Assembly (NCBI GenBank): GCA_902778725.1
Contig: CACYYS010000019.1
Location: 1 to 48,477 of the forward strand
DNA length: 48,477 nucleotides
Direction of reading: 5' to 3'
Source of the DNA: an uncultured Ruminococcus sp.
GTDB lineage: Bacteria > Bacillota > Clostridia > Oscillospirales > CAG-272
Under the pieces are notes generated by a model. That model was not told where the DNA came from. It did no database searches and saw only the letters and a list, made by a program, of their open reading frames with translations. Each line of letters opens with the position of its first letter. Position 1 is the first letter of the stretch. Position numbers and translations under genes: made by a program. This document shows, piece after piece, positions 7,941-15,836 of the stretch.

Positions 7941-8909
7941 ATGGCAAAACAGAGACCCCGGATCCTCGTTGCGGGGAGCCTTGTGATGGACCTGATCTGC
8001 TCCGCGCCGCGCTTCCCGCAGAGCGGGGAGACGGTGATCGGCACGGACTTTTCCACCGCGCCGGGCGGGAAGGGAGCGAACCAGGCGGTGCAGGCCGCCC
8101 GCCTCGGCGCCGAGGTCGCGATGGTCGGCAAGATCGGGCGTGACGACTTCGGCCGCCGGATCCTTGACTCGCTTGCGGCGTCCGGCGTGGACACGGAGGG
8201 GGTGACCCTCTCGGAGCGTCCCACCGCGATCGGCAACATCCAGCTCGAGGTGACGGAGGCGGGCACCGCCAACCGCATCCTCGTCGTCCCCGGAGCGAAC
8301 ATGGACTGGACGGAGCGCGATATCGCGGGGCTGGAGGCGCGGATCCCCTCCGCCGATATGCTGATCCTGCAGCTGGAGATCCCCACGGAGGTCGATCTCG
8401 CCGCCGCGCGGATCGCCCGCCGTCACGGCGTCCCCGTGATGCTCAATTCGGCGCCCTCCGCGCCGGTCCCGGAGGAGCTTCTCGACGGGCTCACCTACAT
8501 TTCGCCGAACGAGCACGAGGCGTTCGATCTCACCGGCGTTCGCGTGACCGATCTCGCCACCGCCCGCGAGGCGGCGGAGCGGCTCCGCGCGCGGGGGGTA
8601 AGGAACGTGATCATCACCCTCGGCAGCCGGGGCGCGGTCTTCTTTGACGGGGAGCGTTTTCTGCACGGACCGTGCGTGGACTACGCGCCCACCGTCGACC
8701 CCACCGCGGCGGGGGACAGCTTTGTCGGAGCCTTCTGCACGGCCGTCTGCCTCGGCGCGGAGCCGGAGGAGGCGCTCACCTTTGCCAACCACACGGCGGC
8801 GATCACCGTCTCCCGGATGGGGGCGCAGCCGAGCCTCCCCTCGCTTGCCGAGGTCGCCGCGTTCCTTGAAAAAAACGGGCGGGACGTTTCCCGCTATACG
8901 GAGGGATAA
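7941..8909 (+). CDS. rbsK: Ribokinase-type PfkB sugar kinase
   Basis: 322 residues, full family length. It should phosphorylate a pentose on O5 with ATP. Motifs are the N-terminal substrate signature PGGKGANQA (residues 41-49) and the C-terminal DPTAAGDSFVGAF with the catalytic base Asp259, plus SPNEHEA and ITLGSRGA before it. The likely substrate is D-ribose or D-arabinose. Ribokinases are reported to use D-arabinose weakly, and the next gene, an arabinose-5-phosphate-isomerase-like SIS protein one base downstream, makes D-arabinose worth considering. No ribose transporter or pyranase is adjacent. The enzyme class is secure; the substrate is inferred. Confidence 0.88.
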   Translation: MAKQRPRILVAGSLVMDLICSAPRFPQSGETVIGTDFSTAPGGKGANQAVQAARLGAEVAMVGKIGRDDFGRRILDSLAASGVDTEGVTLSERPTAIGNIQLEVTEAGTANRILVVPGANMDWTERDIAGLEARIPSADMLILQLEIPTEVDLAAARIARRHGVPVMLNSAPSAPVPEELLDGLTYISPNEHEAFDLTGVRVTDLATAREAAERLRARGVRNVIITLGSRGAVFFDGERFLHGPCVDYAPTVDPTAAGDSFVGAFCTAVCLGAEPEEALTFANHTAAITVSRMGAQPSLPSLAEVAAFLEKNGRDVSRYTEG

Positions 8910-8910
8910 G

Positions 8911-9507
8911 ATGGACGCGATCGAAAAACTGAAGGGGACCGTCCGCCGCGAGCTGGACGCCGCCCTTGAACGGATGAAGACGGAGGATTTCCTCCCCGCC
9001 GCCCGCATGATCCGCGAGTCCGGGGCCGCCGGCGGGCGCCTGCACGTTACGGGGATCGGCAAGCCGGCGCATATCGCCGCCTACGCCGCCTCGCTCTTTT
9101 CCTCCACCGGCACGCCCGCGTACTTTCTGCACGGGACGGAGGCGGTCCACGGCTCCTGCGGGCAGCTCGTCCCCGGGGACGTGGTGATCTGCATCTCCAA
9201 CAGCGGGGAGACGGCGGAGCTGAAGGCGACCGCCGCGGCGATCCGCCGCAACGGCTGCAAGGTGATCGCCGTTACGGGCAATCCGGACTCCTGGCTCGCC
9301 CGCTTCGCCGATCTCACGCTGCTTGCCTCCGTCGGGGAGGAGGGCGGACCGCTCGACCGCGCGCCGCGCGCCTCGGTCCTTGTGGAGACGCTCGTTTTGC
9401 AGGGGCTCTCGGTCGTTTTGCAGGAAATGCGGGGCCTGACCCCGCAGGAGTACGTCCTGCGCCATCCGGGCGGCGCGCTCGGGCAGCTCCGGGAAAACGA
9501 AAAATAA
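8911..9507 (+). CDS. SIS-domain sugar-phosphate isomerase (KpsF/GutQ-like, no CBS domains)
   Basis: 198 residues from the ATG at 8911, one base after the ribokinase stop; the longer in-frame extension runs through the kinase gene and is rejected. The single SIS fold shows TGIGKPAHIA, the phosphate-binding loop ISNSGETAEL, AVTGNPDSWLA and the C-terminal HPGGALGQ, which is typical of D-arabinose-5-phosphate isomerases (ribulose 5-P to arabinose 5-P). Full KdsD/KpsF proteins carry two CBS domains that are missing here, so this is a short form. With the kinase it could form a two-step route from a free pentose into the pentose phosphate pathway. The last 42 bp of the gene recur at 11115-11156. 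Confidence 0.83.
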   Translation: MDAIEKLKGTVRRELDAALERMKTEDFLPAARMIRESGAAGGRLHVTGIGKPAHIAAYAASLFSSTGTPAYFLHGTEAVHGSCGQLVPGDVVICISNSGETAELKATAAAIRRNGCKVIAVTGNPDSWLARFADLTLLASVGEEGGPLDRAPRASVLVETLVLQGLSVVLQEMRGLTPQEYVLRHPGGALGQLRENEK

Positions 9508-9508
9508 A
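9467..9508 (+). repeat. 42-bp direct repeat, left copy (3' end of SIS gene)
   Basis: The end of the SIS gene, from CGGGCGGCGCG to AAAAATAAA including the stop, matches 11115-11156 at 41 of 42 positions in the same orientation. The two copies bracket the AlbA_2-type gene, as an integration or duplication event would leave them. Confidence 0.85.
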
Positions 9509-9542
9509 GCGCTTGTTTCCGGCGGGAACGCGCCGTTTCAAC

Positions 9543-9586
9543 AAAGATCGCGGGCGGGTCGGCTCTTCGACCCGCCCGCGATCTTT
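9543..9586 (+). terminator. Strong terminator hairpin after the SIS gene
   Basis: A 19-bp perfect stem (9543-9561 with 9568-9586) around GCTCTT, ending in TTT. It closes the kinase-isomerase operon and insulates the following gene. It lies inside the segment bracketed by the 42-bp repeats. Confidence 0.8.
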
Positions 9587-9680
9587 CGCTGCCGGTTTTC
9601 TGACGGCAAGTTTGTTGTGAGCAGGAAACGGACATTAAAAAGCTCCTTTTTTACAGAAAAATCAAATCGCTTCAAACGGC

Positions 9681-9709
9681 TTGGCAAATCAAATCAAATC
9701 CTATATAAT
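9681..9709 (+). promoter_or_regulatory. Near-consensus sigma-A promoter of the AlbA_2 gene
   Basis: TTGGCA (9681-9686), 17-bp spacer and a perfect TATAAT (9704-9709), about 45 bp before the start codon. It sits in an AT-rich stretch with CAAAT repeats, unlike the GC-rich neighbourhood, and would make the gene independently transcribed. Confidence 0.75.
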
Positions 9710-9755
9710 CTAATCACAATCGTTTTTGATCAGATAAGAAAGACCGGAGAGCATG

Positions 9756-11039
9756 ATGAAAGAAACCGAACGGATCCAATTCAAGAGACAGTTTGTAAAT
9801 GATCTGAATAAGGAAGTGATCGCGTTTGCAAACACAAACGGCGGCGAGATCTTTATCGGCATAGAAGATAACGGCGCGGTTGCGGGACTTTCCGATCCGG
9901 AGGCCGTTGAGCTTCAGTGCGTCAACCACATTTCAAGCACGGTAAAACCCGATATTTCGATGTTTGTAAAATACGAACGCATCCTGCTCGAAAAGAAAGA
10001 GGTATTAAAGATCACGGTAAACAAAGGCAGTATGTCCCCCTATTATCTTTCTTCAAAAGGAATAAGGCCGGAAGGCGTTTACGTCAGGCTCGGGACCGCG
10101 TCGGTCCCCGCAACGGAAACCGCGATCCTTTCCATGATCAAAGAGACGACGGGAGATTCTTTTGAAGAGACCCGCTCGTTGAATCAAAAGTTGACTTTCG
10201 TTCAGGCGGAGCAGGAGTTTTTTGCTGCCGGACTTCCTTTTGCGGAAGCGCAGAAACGTTCGCTCGGTCTGATCTGCAGAGACGGTTGTTATACCAATCT
10301 CGGGTTGCTTTTGTCGGATCAATGCGAACATAAGATCAAATTCGCCGTCTTTGAAGGGACGGAGAAAGAAGTGTTCAAAGACAGACACGAGTTTTCCGGC
10401 TCTTTGTTCCGCCAGTTAGACGATTTAATGAAGATGCTCGATCATTACAATAAGCTGAGCAGTCCCAGAATAGAAAAAATAAAACGGACGGATATCAGAG
10501 ACTATCCCGCGGAAGCGATCAGAGAAGCCGTGTTGAACGCTTTTATTCACAGGGATTACGGTTTGTACGGTTATACGCTCGTCAGCGTGTTTGACGACCG
10601 TATCGAGATCGTATCGCTCGGCGGGCTGATGCGCGGCGTGGAAATGAGCGATATCATGCTCGGGATCTCCTACCTTCGCAACAAACGCCTTGCCGAGATC
10701 TTCTATCGCCTGCATTTCATCGAAGCATACGGAACAGGGATCTCTAAAATCAAAAAAGCTTATACAAAGTGCAAGAAAGCGCCTGTTTTTGAGTGTTCGG
10801 CAAATGCTTTCAAGGTAACGCTGCCGAAAATGACCGCCGCGCCTCTTCCGGCCGGACAAACAGACAGAGAAACTCTCGTTTTGGATCTGATCCGTCAGAG
10901 GGGAGAGATCGGAAGATCCGATGCAGAAAAGATCCTGAACGTTTCTACCCCTACCGCGACCAGGATATTGACCGGTATGGCGCAAAAGGGCCTGATCAAG
11001 CGGATCGGTTCCGCAAGGAATACAAGATATACGCTGTAA
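9756..11039 (+). CDS. AlbA_2 (Schlafen-like) domain protein with C-terminal winged helix
   Basis: About 427 residues; the ATG at 9756 is better spaced from GGAG than the ATG at 9753. The N-terminal ~130 residues are an AlbA_2 domain (E-RIQFKRQF, IAFANTNGGEIFIGIEDNG, PEGVYVRLG). The middle (EAIREAVLNAFIHRDY, to GTGISKI) matches the GHKL-like ATPase region often joined to it. The end (GEIGRSDAEKILNVSTPTA) is a winged-helix DNA-binding domain. Such proteins are annotated as transcriptional regulators or ATP-dependent helicase-like proteins; several occur in defence or mobile contexts. GC content is visibly lower than in neighbours, and direct 42-bp repeats flank the unit, so acquisition by transfer is likely. 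The biochemical role is unknown. Confidence 0.85.
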   Translation: MKETERIQFKRQFVNDLNKEVIAFANTNGGEIFIGIEDNGAVAGLSDPEAVELQCVNHISSTVKPDISMFVKYERILLEKKEVLKITVNKGSMSPYYLSSKGIRPEGVYVRLGTASVPATETAILSMIKETTGDSFEETRSLNQKLTFVQAEQEFFAAGLPFAEAQKRSLGLICRDGCYTNLGLLLSDQCEHKIKFAVFEGTEKEVFKDRHEFSGSLFRQLDDLMKMLDHYNKLSSPRIEKIKRTDIRDYPAEAIREAVLNAFIHRDYGLYGYTLVSVFDDRIEIVSLGGLMRGVEMSDIMLGISYLRNKRLAEIFYRLHFIEAYGTGISKIKKAYTKCKKAPVFECSANAFKVTLPKMTAAPLPAGQTDRETLVLDLIRQRGEIGRSDAEKILNVSTPTATRILTGMAQKGLIKRIGSARNTRYTL

Positions 11040-11114
11040 GAGAAAGGGTTTGAGCGATACGCCGGGAGGGGATCCTTTGCCGTTTGTCGGTGCCGGTGAG
11101 AGCGCTGCTTCGGT

Positions 11115-11156
11115 CGGGCGGCGCGCTCGGGCAGCTCCGGGGAAACGAAAAATAAA
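11115..11156 (+). repeat. 42-bp direct repeat, right copy
   Basis: Second copy of the SIS gene 3' end, one mismatch (A to G at the 28th base). Directly after it comes a terminator hairpin that would suit the original SIS gene, as if the segment 9509-11156 had been inserted between gene end and terminator. Confidence 0.85.
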
Positions 11157-11178
11157 AACGCCGCTTGCGCGGCAAAAG

Positions 11179-11210
11179 AAGCGGTCCCCGCCGTGCGGCG
11201 GGGACCGCTT
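11179..11210. terminator. Bidirectional terminator between convergent genes
   Basis: A 14-bp stem (AAGCGGTCCCCGCC with GGCGGGGACCGCTT) and GTGC loop, with TTTCTT on the + side. It lies three bases beyond the stop of the DUF4185 gene on the - strand and serves the AlbA_2 side on the + strand. Confidence 0.75.
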
Positions 11211-11213
11211 TTC

Positions 11214-12848
11214 TTATTGATTGAGCGTGATCTCGAGCAAGAACGTATTGTAGCAGGGGTCCCAGGTCGACATCACAAAGGCGAGCTTCCGGCCGCCGTC
11301 CCGCGAGAGGGCGGGGCAGCTGAAGCCGCCGTACACGCCCGCGCCGACCGAGGGGAAGGTGAGGTCGGCGGTGAGGGTATAGGGTCCCTCCGGCTTTTTG
11401 GCGGTGTAGAGGTGGAGGACGCTGTCCTTTTTGAAGGAGACGACCCACTCCCCGAGATATTCGTTATAGAAGACCGTGTTCTCGGAGACGCGGGCGTCGA
11501 TCAGCGGGAATTCGCTCCGGATCCCCGCCTCGCCCGCCGTCCAGACGGCGCCGCCGTCCGGACCGTAGCCGGTAAGATATTCATAGGCGGAGAGCGTTTC
11601 GATCTTGTCCGCGTCCACCCGCATCATCCGGGCAAAGCCGAGCCGTCCGCCGGTGATCCCGGTCAGATAGACCTTGCCGTCCGCGGGGTTGTAGGCGGGC
11701 GAGATCTGGCAGAACTTCGTATCCCCGTCCCAGCGGAGCCCGTCGACGATCTTCCAGGTCCTTCCGTCGTCCTCCGACTTGGCGAGCCCGCCGTAGTTGC
11801 AGTCCCAGCCGCTCGCGGTGCTCCATTCGCGCACCGACATAAAGTAGAAGTAGAGGGTATCGCCGAGGGAGAGGGCGCCCGTCGGGATCTTCGAGTACTC
11901 GGTCTTCGGCTTCTTCATCCCGGGGATCAGCTCGGTCGCAAAGTCCCCGGAGGAGGCGTACATCCCGTCAAAGACGACGCCGTCCGTGTAATCGAGGTCG
12001 GTCGTGTAGGCGGCGCTGTTGGTGCGCCAGCCGTCCTTGCGCTCCCCGCCCGAGAAGGTGTCGCCGAAGAAGAACCAGAGCTTGTCCTTGTGCAGGACGG
12101 GGAAGCCGAGGTCGGTCCCGCAGACGTTGTAGAGGGAATGGGTGCGGTTGACGGAGTATTCCCCCGTCAGCATGGCGACGGTACGCACGCCGGTCACGGC
12201 GCGCAGGGGAGAGGCGGCGTTGCCGCAAAGGGAGGCGGAGACGAAGAGCCCGTGCAGCCGTTCGACGACGGCGGTCCCTTTTTGTTCATAGTCGTTGTAG
12301 ACGGAGAAGAGGCTGACCGAGAGGTCGGAGGAAAAGGAGAGGGTCCGCCCGTCCCGGTCGAGGCACCGGGCGAGGAACCAGTCGAGGGCGTTCAGGATCT
12401 CAACGTCGCTGCCGCCGAGCAGGTAGAGGGCGGCGCGCCCGTCCGTCCGCTCGGCAAAGACGCGGAATTCCGTCTCCCGCAGACGGATCGACCCCTTCTC
12501 CTTGCGGGAGGAGAAGCCGACGACGATCTCCGCCGCGCCCGGCTCGGGGATCTCCCGGTCGGTCGAAGCGGCGAGGCGTACCCCGGTCGCGTCCCGGACG
12601 TACTCCCGGAGACGGGAGACGGCGTTTTTGACGGCGTCGGAGGCGTTGTCCGCCCGGATCACGGTAAAGGCGGAGGCTCCGTCCGCGACGAGCCGGATCC
12701 GCCCGTCCTCCGGCGGGGAGGGAGAGGCGGTCTCGGGGGTCTCTTCGGTCTCCGGCGCCGGCGCGGGAGCCGCGCAGGCGGAGAGGATCCCCGCGGGGAG
12801 GAGGAGGAGCAGGAGAAGGGAGAGCATGTGACAAAAGCGTTTTTTCAT
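11214..12848 (-). CDS. DUF4185 (GH183-like) lipoprotein, possible glycan hydrolase
   Basis: 544 residues. A lipobox (ILSACAAP) marks an anchored extracellular protein, then an acidic/Pro linker. Residues about 55-190 resemble the small alpha/beta domain at the N-terminus of alpha-glucuronidases and similar hydrolases (IRADNASDAVKNAVSRLREY, AEIVVGFSSRKE). The rest is DUF4185: LLTGEYS-like VAMLTGEYSVNRT, FFFGDTFSG, WRTNSAAYTTDLDYTDG, KIPTGALSLGDTLYFYF, and YNEYLGEWVV near the end. As I recall, characterised DUF4185 proteins are GH183 endo-D-arabinanases with acidic catalytic residues; the GD and TDLD motifs are present. It is last in a four-gene operon. Its substrate is inferred, not shown. Confidence 0.85.
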   Translation of the reverse strand: MKKRFCHMLSLLLLLLLPAGILSACAAPAPAPETEETPETASPSPPEDGRIRLVADGASAFTVIRADNASDAVKNAVSRLREYVRDATGVRLAASTDREIPEPGAAEIVVGFSSRKEKGSIRLRETEFRVFAERTDGRAALYLLGGSDVEILNALDWFLARCLDRDGRTLSFSSDLSVSLFSVYNDYEQKGTAVVERLHGLFVSASLCGNAASPLRAVTGVRTVAMLTGEYSVNRTHSLYNVCGTDLGFPVLHKDKLWFFFGDTFSGGERKDGWRTNSAAYTTDLDYTDGVVFDGMYASSGDFATELIPGMKKPKTEYSKIPTGALSLGDTLYFYFMSVREWSTASGWDCNYGGLAKSEDDGRTWKIVDGLRWDGDTKFCQISPAYNPADGKVYLTGITGGRLGFARMMRVDADKIETLSAYEYLTGYGPDGGAVWTAGEAGIRSEFPLIDARVSENTVFYNEYLGEWVVSFKKDSVLHLYTAKKPEGPYTLTADLTFPSVGAGVYGGFSCPALSRDGGRKLAFVMSTWDPCYNTFLLEITLNQ

Positions 12849-12886
12849 AAAGCCTCACAGGGGAGCGAGTCCCGGGATCGGACGGC

Positions 12887-12918
12887 AAACAGGATCGCGG
12901 TTTCCCGCGATCCTGTTT
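12887..12918 (-). terminator. Intercistronic hairpin before the DUF4185 gene
   Basis: AAACAGGATCGCGG and CCGCGATCCTGTTT form a 14-bp stem in the 78-bp gap between the beta-helix gene and the DUF4185 gene. On the - strand it is followed by only three T, so it may attenuate transcription or protect the upstream message rather than end it. Confidence 0.5.
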
Positions 12919-12926
12919 TTGTCCGG

Positions 12927-14264
12927 TCAGTTTTCTTTCTTAGCGCGGCTGCGGAAGAAGAGCAGCGCGCTGATCACGCATCCGCAGAGGGAGGCGATCA
13001 GGATCGCCACGGCGTAGACGGGGACGCCGGAGCCGCCGGGGGCGGCGGTCTCGCCCGTTTCGGGGGCGGACGTGACCGGCGCGGTCTTTGCCGGAGCCTT
13101 CGTCTCGGGCGCCCCGGTCACGGGCGCCTGCGTCTCCTTCGGCGGTTCGGTCACGGGGGCCTGGGTCACGGGCGGTTCGGTCACGGACGGCTCGGTCTCC
13201 GCCGGGACCTTTGACTTGTCGTAAAGGACCTGACTGAAGCCCTCGGCTTTTTCGAGGAGGCTGCCCATGGGCGTCTCCCAGCCGGAAGCGTCGAGGATCA
13301 CGCCCTGGGCGGCTTTGGAGTGGTCTTCAGACCTGTCGCCGAAGAGATCCATGCCTTTGTGGAAGGTGCCGCCGTTGATTTTCAGCGTGCAGAGACCGTC
13401 GGCGGAGCCGGTGGCGGAGGCAAAGAAGTTCAGCGTGGTCACGTCGAGGAAGTCGCCGCCGTTGATCGTGAGGGTGACGCTCCCCTCCACCTTTCCGGTG
13501 CCGAGAGGATTCAGCGCTCCGTGGAAGGTCCCGCCGTTGATCGTCGTCGCGGCGTTGCCTTTGATCGTGCCGTCGCCGCCGGTGAAGATCACACCGTAGA
13601 AGTCGCCGCCGTTGATGGTCACAACGGGGCCTCCCTCGTTGATGCAGTTGAGTTTCGCGTTGTTGCGGGTGCCGCCGCGGATCATCTGCCAGGTGCCGCC
13701 GTTGACGGTCAGGTCGCCGCCGTGCGCGGCGTCCTGCGCCGCGTCGTCGTTACGGCCGGCGGTGATGCCGATATAGTTGGAGCTTCCGTCCTTGACGCAT
13801 TCCACGTCCTCGCCGATCACGACCTTGTTGCCGTTGCAGCAGTAGAGCGAGGTGCTCTTCTGGACGCGGATGGTCAGATGGTCGAGGGTGTGCTCGCTGT
13901 TGAAGTAGAGCCACATATCGGAGAGCAGCGCGGCGCTCGCCGTCGTGCGGTAGTCGGTCCCGTTCCAGACGCTCGTGAGCGTGTAGGCGCCCGTGGCGGT
14001 CTCCGGCGTGCGGTAGTCGCCGCCGTCGGCGGAGCGGGAGAGGGTCAGCGGTCCGCAGAGGACGATCGTACCGCCCTGCGGGAGCGCGGCGTAGGCGGCG
14101 TTGAGCGACGCCTTCGCCTTATCGGGCGCGGAGCCGTCCGCGAGATCGCTGCCGTCGTCGCTGATGAAGCAGACCCCGTCCGCCGCGGAGGCGGACGCCG
14201 CGCCGAGCGGCACGAGAAGGGTCAGAACGAGGAGAAGAGAGAGAAGGAAGGAAATCTTTTTCAT
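12927..14264 (-). CDS. Beta-helix surface protein with Thr/Pro stalk and membrane anchor
   Basis: 445 residues from the ATG at 14264, preceded by AAAGGAG and beginning a clear signal peptide (MKKISFLLSLLLVLTLLVPL, ending ASA). The body, about residues 30-345, has repeated INGG-type turns (VTINGGDFYGVIF, TTINGGTFHGAL, LKINGGTFHKG), the pattern of a right-handed parallel beta-helix. A repetitive stalk (TEPPVTQAPVTEPPKETQ, APETG) leads to a membrane segment and RAKKEN tail. GGTIVLCGPLTL and TLTSVWNGTDYRT match the N-terminal halves of the lipoproteins at 28537 and 31236. In those proteins this domain is fused to DUF4185; here DUF4185 is the next gene. A glycan-binding or glycan-cleaving surface protein is likely. 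Confidence 0.83.
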   Translation of the reverse strand: MKKISFLLSLLLVLTLLVPLGAASASAADGVCFISDDGSDLADGSAPDKAKASLNAAYAALPQGGTIVLCGPLTLSRSADGGDYRTPETATGAYTLTSVWNGTDYRTTASAALLSDMWLYFNSEHTLDHLTIRVQKSTSLYCCNGNKVVIGEDVECVKDGSSNYIGITAGRNDDAAQDAAHGGDLTVNGGTWQMIRGGTRNNAKLNCINEGGPVVTINGGDFYGVIFTGGDGTIKGNAATTINGGTFHGALNPLGTGKVEGSVTLTINGGDFLDVTTLNFFASATGSADGLCTLKINGGTFHKGMDLFGDRSEDHSKAAQGVILDASGWETPMGSLLEKAEGFSQVLYDKSKVPAETEPSVTEPPVTQAPVTEPPKETQAPVTGAPETKAPAKTAPVTSAPETGETAAPGGSGVPVYAVAILIASLCGCVISALLFFRSRAKKEN

Positions 14265-14292
14265 AACGTACTCCTTTCGTTGTGTCCCGGCG

Positions 14293-15801
14293 TCAGTCGC
14301 CGAGGGTCGCGCGGAGCTTGACGTATTCGGCCTTGGCGGCGTCGACGTTCGACTCGTAGACGGAGGCGAAGGAATTGGTCCCTCTGATGGCCTCGTTGCG
14401 CAGGCTGGTGATGATGCTCGCGGGGTTGAGGGTGACGCCGAGGTCAAAGGTGCGGTCCTGGAGGATCAGGCTCAGCATATCGACGTTGAGGTCGTGGTCG
14501 CGCACGCTGCGGGTACCGAAGACGTGATCGAAGAACACGGTTTTGATGTCCCGCTGGTTGAGATAGCCCATCGCGTTGATCACGGCGGTCGTTTCATTGA
14601 GGTGGGCGTCGGCGCCGTAGGGGATCGTGACGATCGACATCTGCGGGCTCTGGATCAGGGAGTTGTAGCCTTCCTGCTTTTCGTCAAACTTGGGGAAGGG
14701 CAGGAAGCCGTAGTCGTCCTCCATATCCCAGAGCTGGAAGGAGCCGCAGATCGTCTCGGCGAAGAAGAGGAAGCGGCCGGTGGAGAAGTAGATGCCGGAT
14801 TTGCCGGCGAGGCTCGTGCCGCCGGAGTAGGAGGCGTCGTGGACGTTCAGGGTCGTGTCGTGGGAGAAGATCTTGGTCAGCTGCTCGAGAGCGGCGACCT
14901 TCCGGTCGGTCAGATCGAAGAGCAGCGGCCAGTTGTCGGCGTCCGCCGCGGCGCAGCCCTCGCCCATGCCGTTGAGGGTGTACTCGAAGACCTGGTTGCC
15001 GCACACGAGGCCGTAGCGGTCGTGGTCGTAATCCATCTTGTCGTTGGCGTTGAGGTCTTCCGTGGCGGCGGCGATCATCTCGTTCCAGACGTCGACCGTC
15101 CACTTGCCCTCCTTGACGAGCCCGAAGGCGTCCTCGAGGCCGAGGGTCTTCGCGAGCGTGTAGTTATACATGATGCAGGCGGTGGACTTCCACGCCATGA
15201 TGTTCATGTCCCCCATCGCAAAGTAGCGGTATTTGCCGCCCCAGTTGAGGGTGTCGTTGACCGTCTTGTTCCACCAGGGATCGGTGAAGTCGAAGGCGGA
15301 GATCTCGTTGAGGTTGGCGGCGAGGGCGCCGGAGAGCAGCGTGGTCATCTGCGTCCCGTTGCAGAAGTAGGAGTCGTAGTTGTGGTCGCCGGAGTTGACG
15401 TCCCGGCGGATCGCGGCGCCCGCCTCGTTATGGGTCTTCTGGTCGTGGACGATCGTGCAGTCGAAGGTGTCCTCGATCTCGGTGTTGCGGCGGTAGAGCG
15501 CCTCGGAGAGGACTTCTCCGTCCGAGGGACCGGCGATGTCATAGTTGACCCACCAGTTCGTGTCGCCGCCGGTCAAAAAGTAGATCGTGGTGCCGTCAAA
15601 GGATTTTTTGCCGAACTTCTCCTCCAGGGAGAGCTTTTCGGTTTTCTCCGGCGCATTGGTCTCGACGGGGTCGGTGACGGAGGGACCGACCGGCGAGGGG
15701 GAACGCGCCGCTCCCGCGATGATGACCGTCATCCAGACGGCGACGGCGAGGAAGATGAAAAAGAGAACGGCGAAGACGGGGCTGCTTTTTCTGGAAAGCA
15801 T
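14293..15801 (-). CDS. Extracellular solute-binding protein, family 1 type
   Basis: 502 residues from the ATG at 15801, where GGAGG lies 7 bp upstream; an ATG five codons earlier (15816) would place that ribosome site inside the gene. The N-terminus is a single membrane segment (VFAVLFFIFLAVAVWMTVII) without lipobox Cys, so it is membrane-tethered or signal-peptide-cleaved. The mature part is a large binding protein (SLEEKFGKKSFDGTTIYFLT, ALYRRNTEIEDTFDCTI, KEGKWTVDVWNEMI, FLPFPKFDEKQEGYNS) of the ABC sugar-uptake type. No permease or ATPase is next to it, unusual for this class. It sits between the DUF6259 enzyme and the beta-helix protein, so an oligosaccharide ligand is likely. Confidence 0.85.
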   Translation of the reverse strand: MLSRKSSPVFAVLFFIFLAVAVWMTVIIAGAARSPSPVGPSVTDPVETNAPEKTEKLSLEEKFGKKSFDGTTIYFLTGGDTNWWVNYDIAGPSDGEVLSEALYRRNTEIEDTFDCTIVHDQKTHNEAGAAIRRDVNSGDHNYDSYFCNGTQMTTLLSGALAANLNEISAFDFTDPWWNKTVNDTLNWGGKYRYFAMGDMNIMAWKSTACIMYNYTLAKTLGLEDAFGLVKEGKWTVDVWNEMIAAATEDLNANDKMDYDHDRYGLVCGNQVFEYTLNGMGEGCAAADADNWPLLFDLTDRKVAALEQLTKIFSHDTTLNVHDASYSGGTSLAGKSGIYFSTGRFLFFAETICGSFQLWDMEDDYGFLPFPKFDEKQEGYNSLIQSPQMSIVTIPYGADAHLNETTAVINAMGYLNQRDIKTVFFDHVFGTRSVRDHDLNVDMLSLILQDRTFDLGVTLNPASIITSLRNEAIRGTNSFASVYESNVDAAKAEYVKLRATLGD

Positions 15802-15836
15802 CGTGGTTTCCTCCATTTTTTGATCTTGTTTCTATC

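Noticed and set aside
9753-11156. AlbA_2 unit considered as an insertion sequence
   Set aside because: No transposase and no terminal inverted repeats; the 42-bp direct repeats are far longer than usual target duplications, so an integration or duplication reading was kept instead.
11193-13214. Gly/Arg/Glu-rich + strand open frame opposite the DUF4185 gene
   Set aside because: Antisense shadow of a gene with signal peptide and domain motifs; low-complexity ending.
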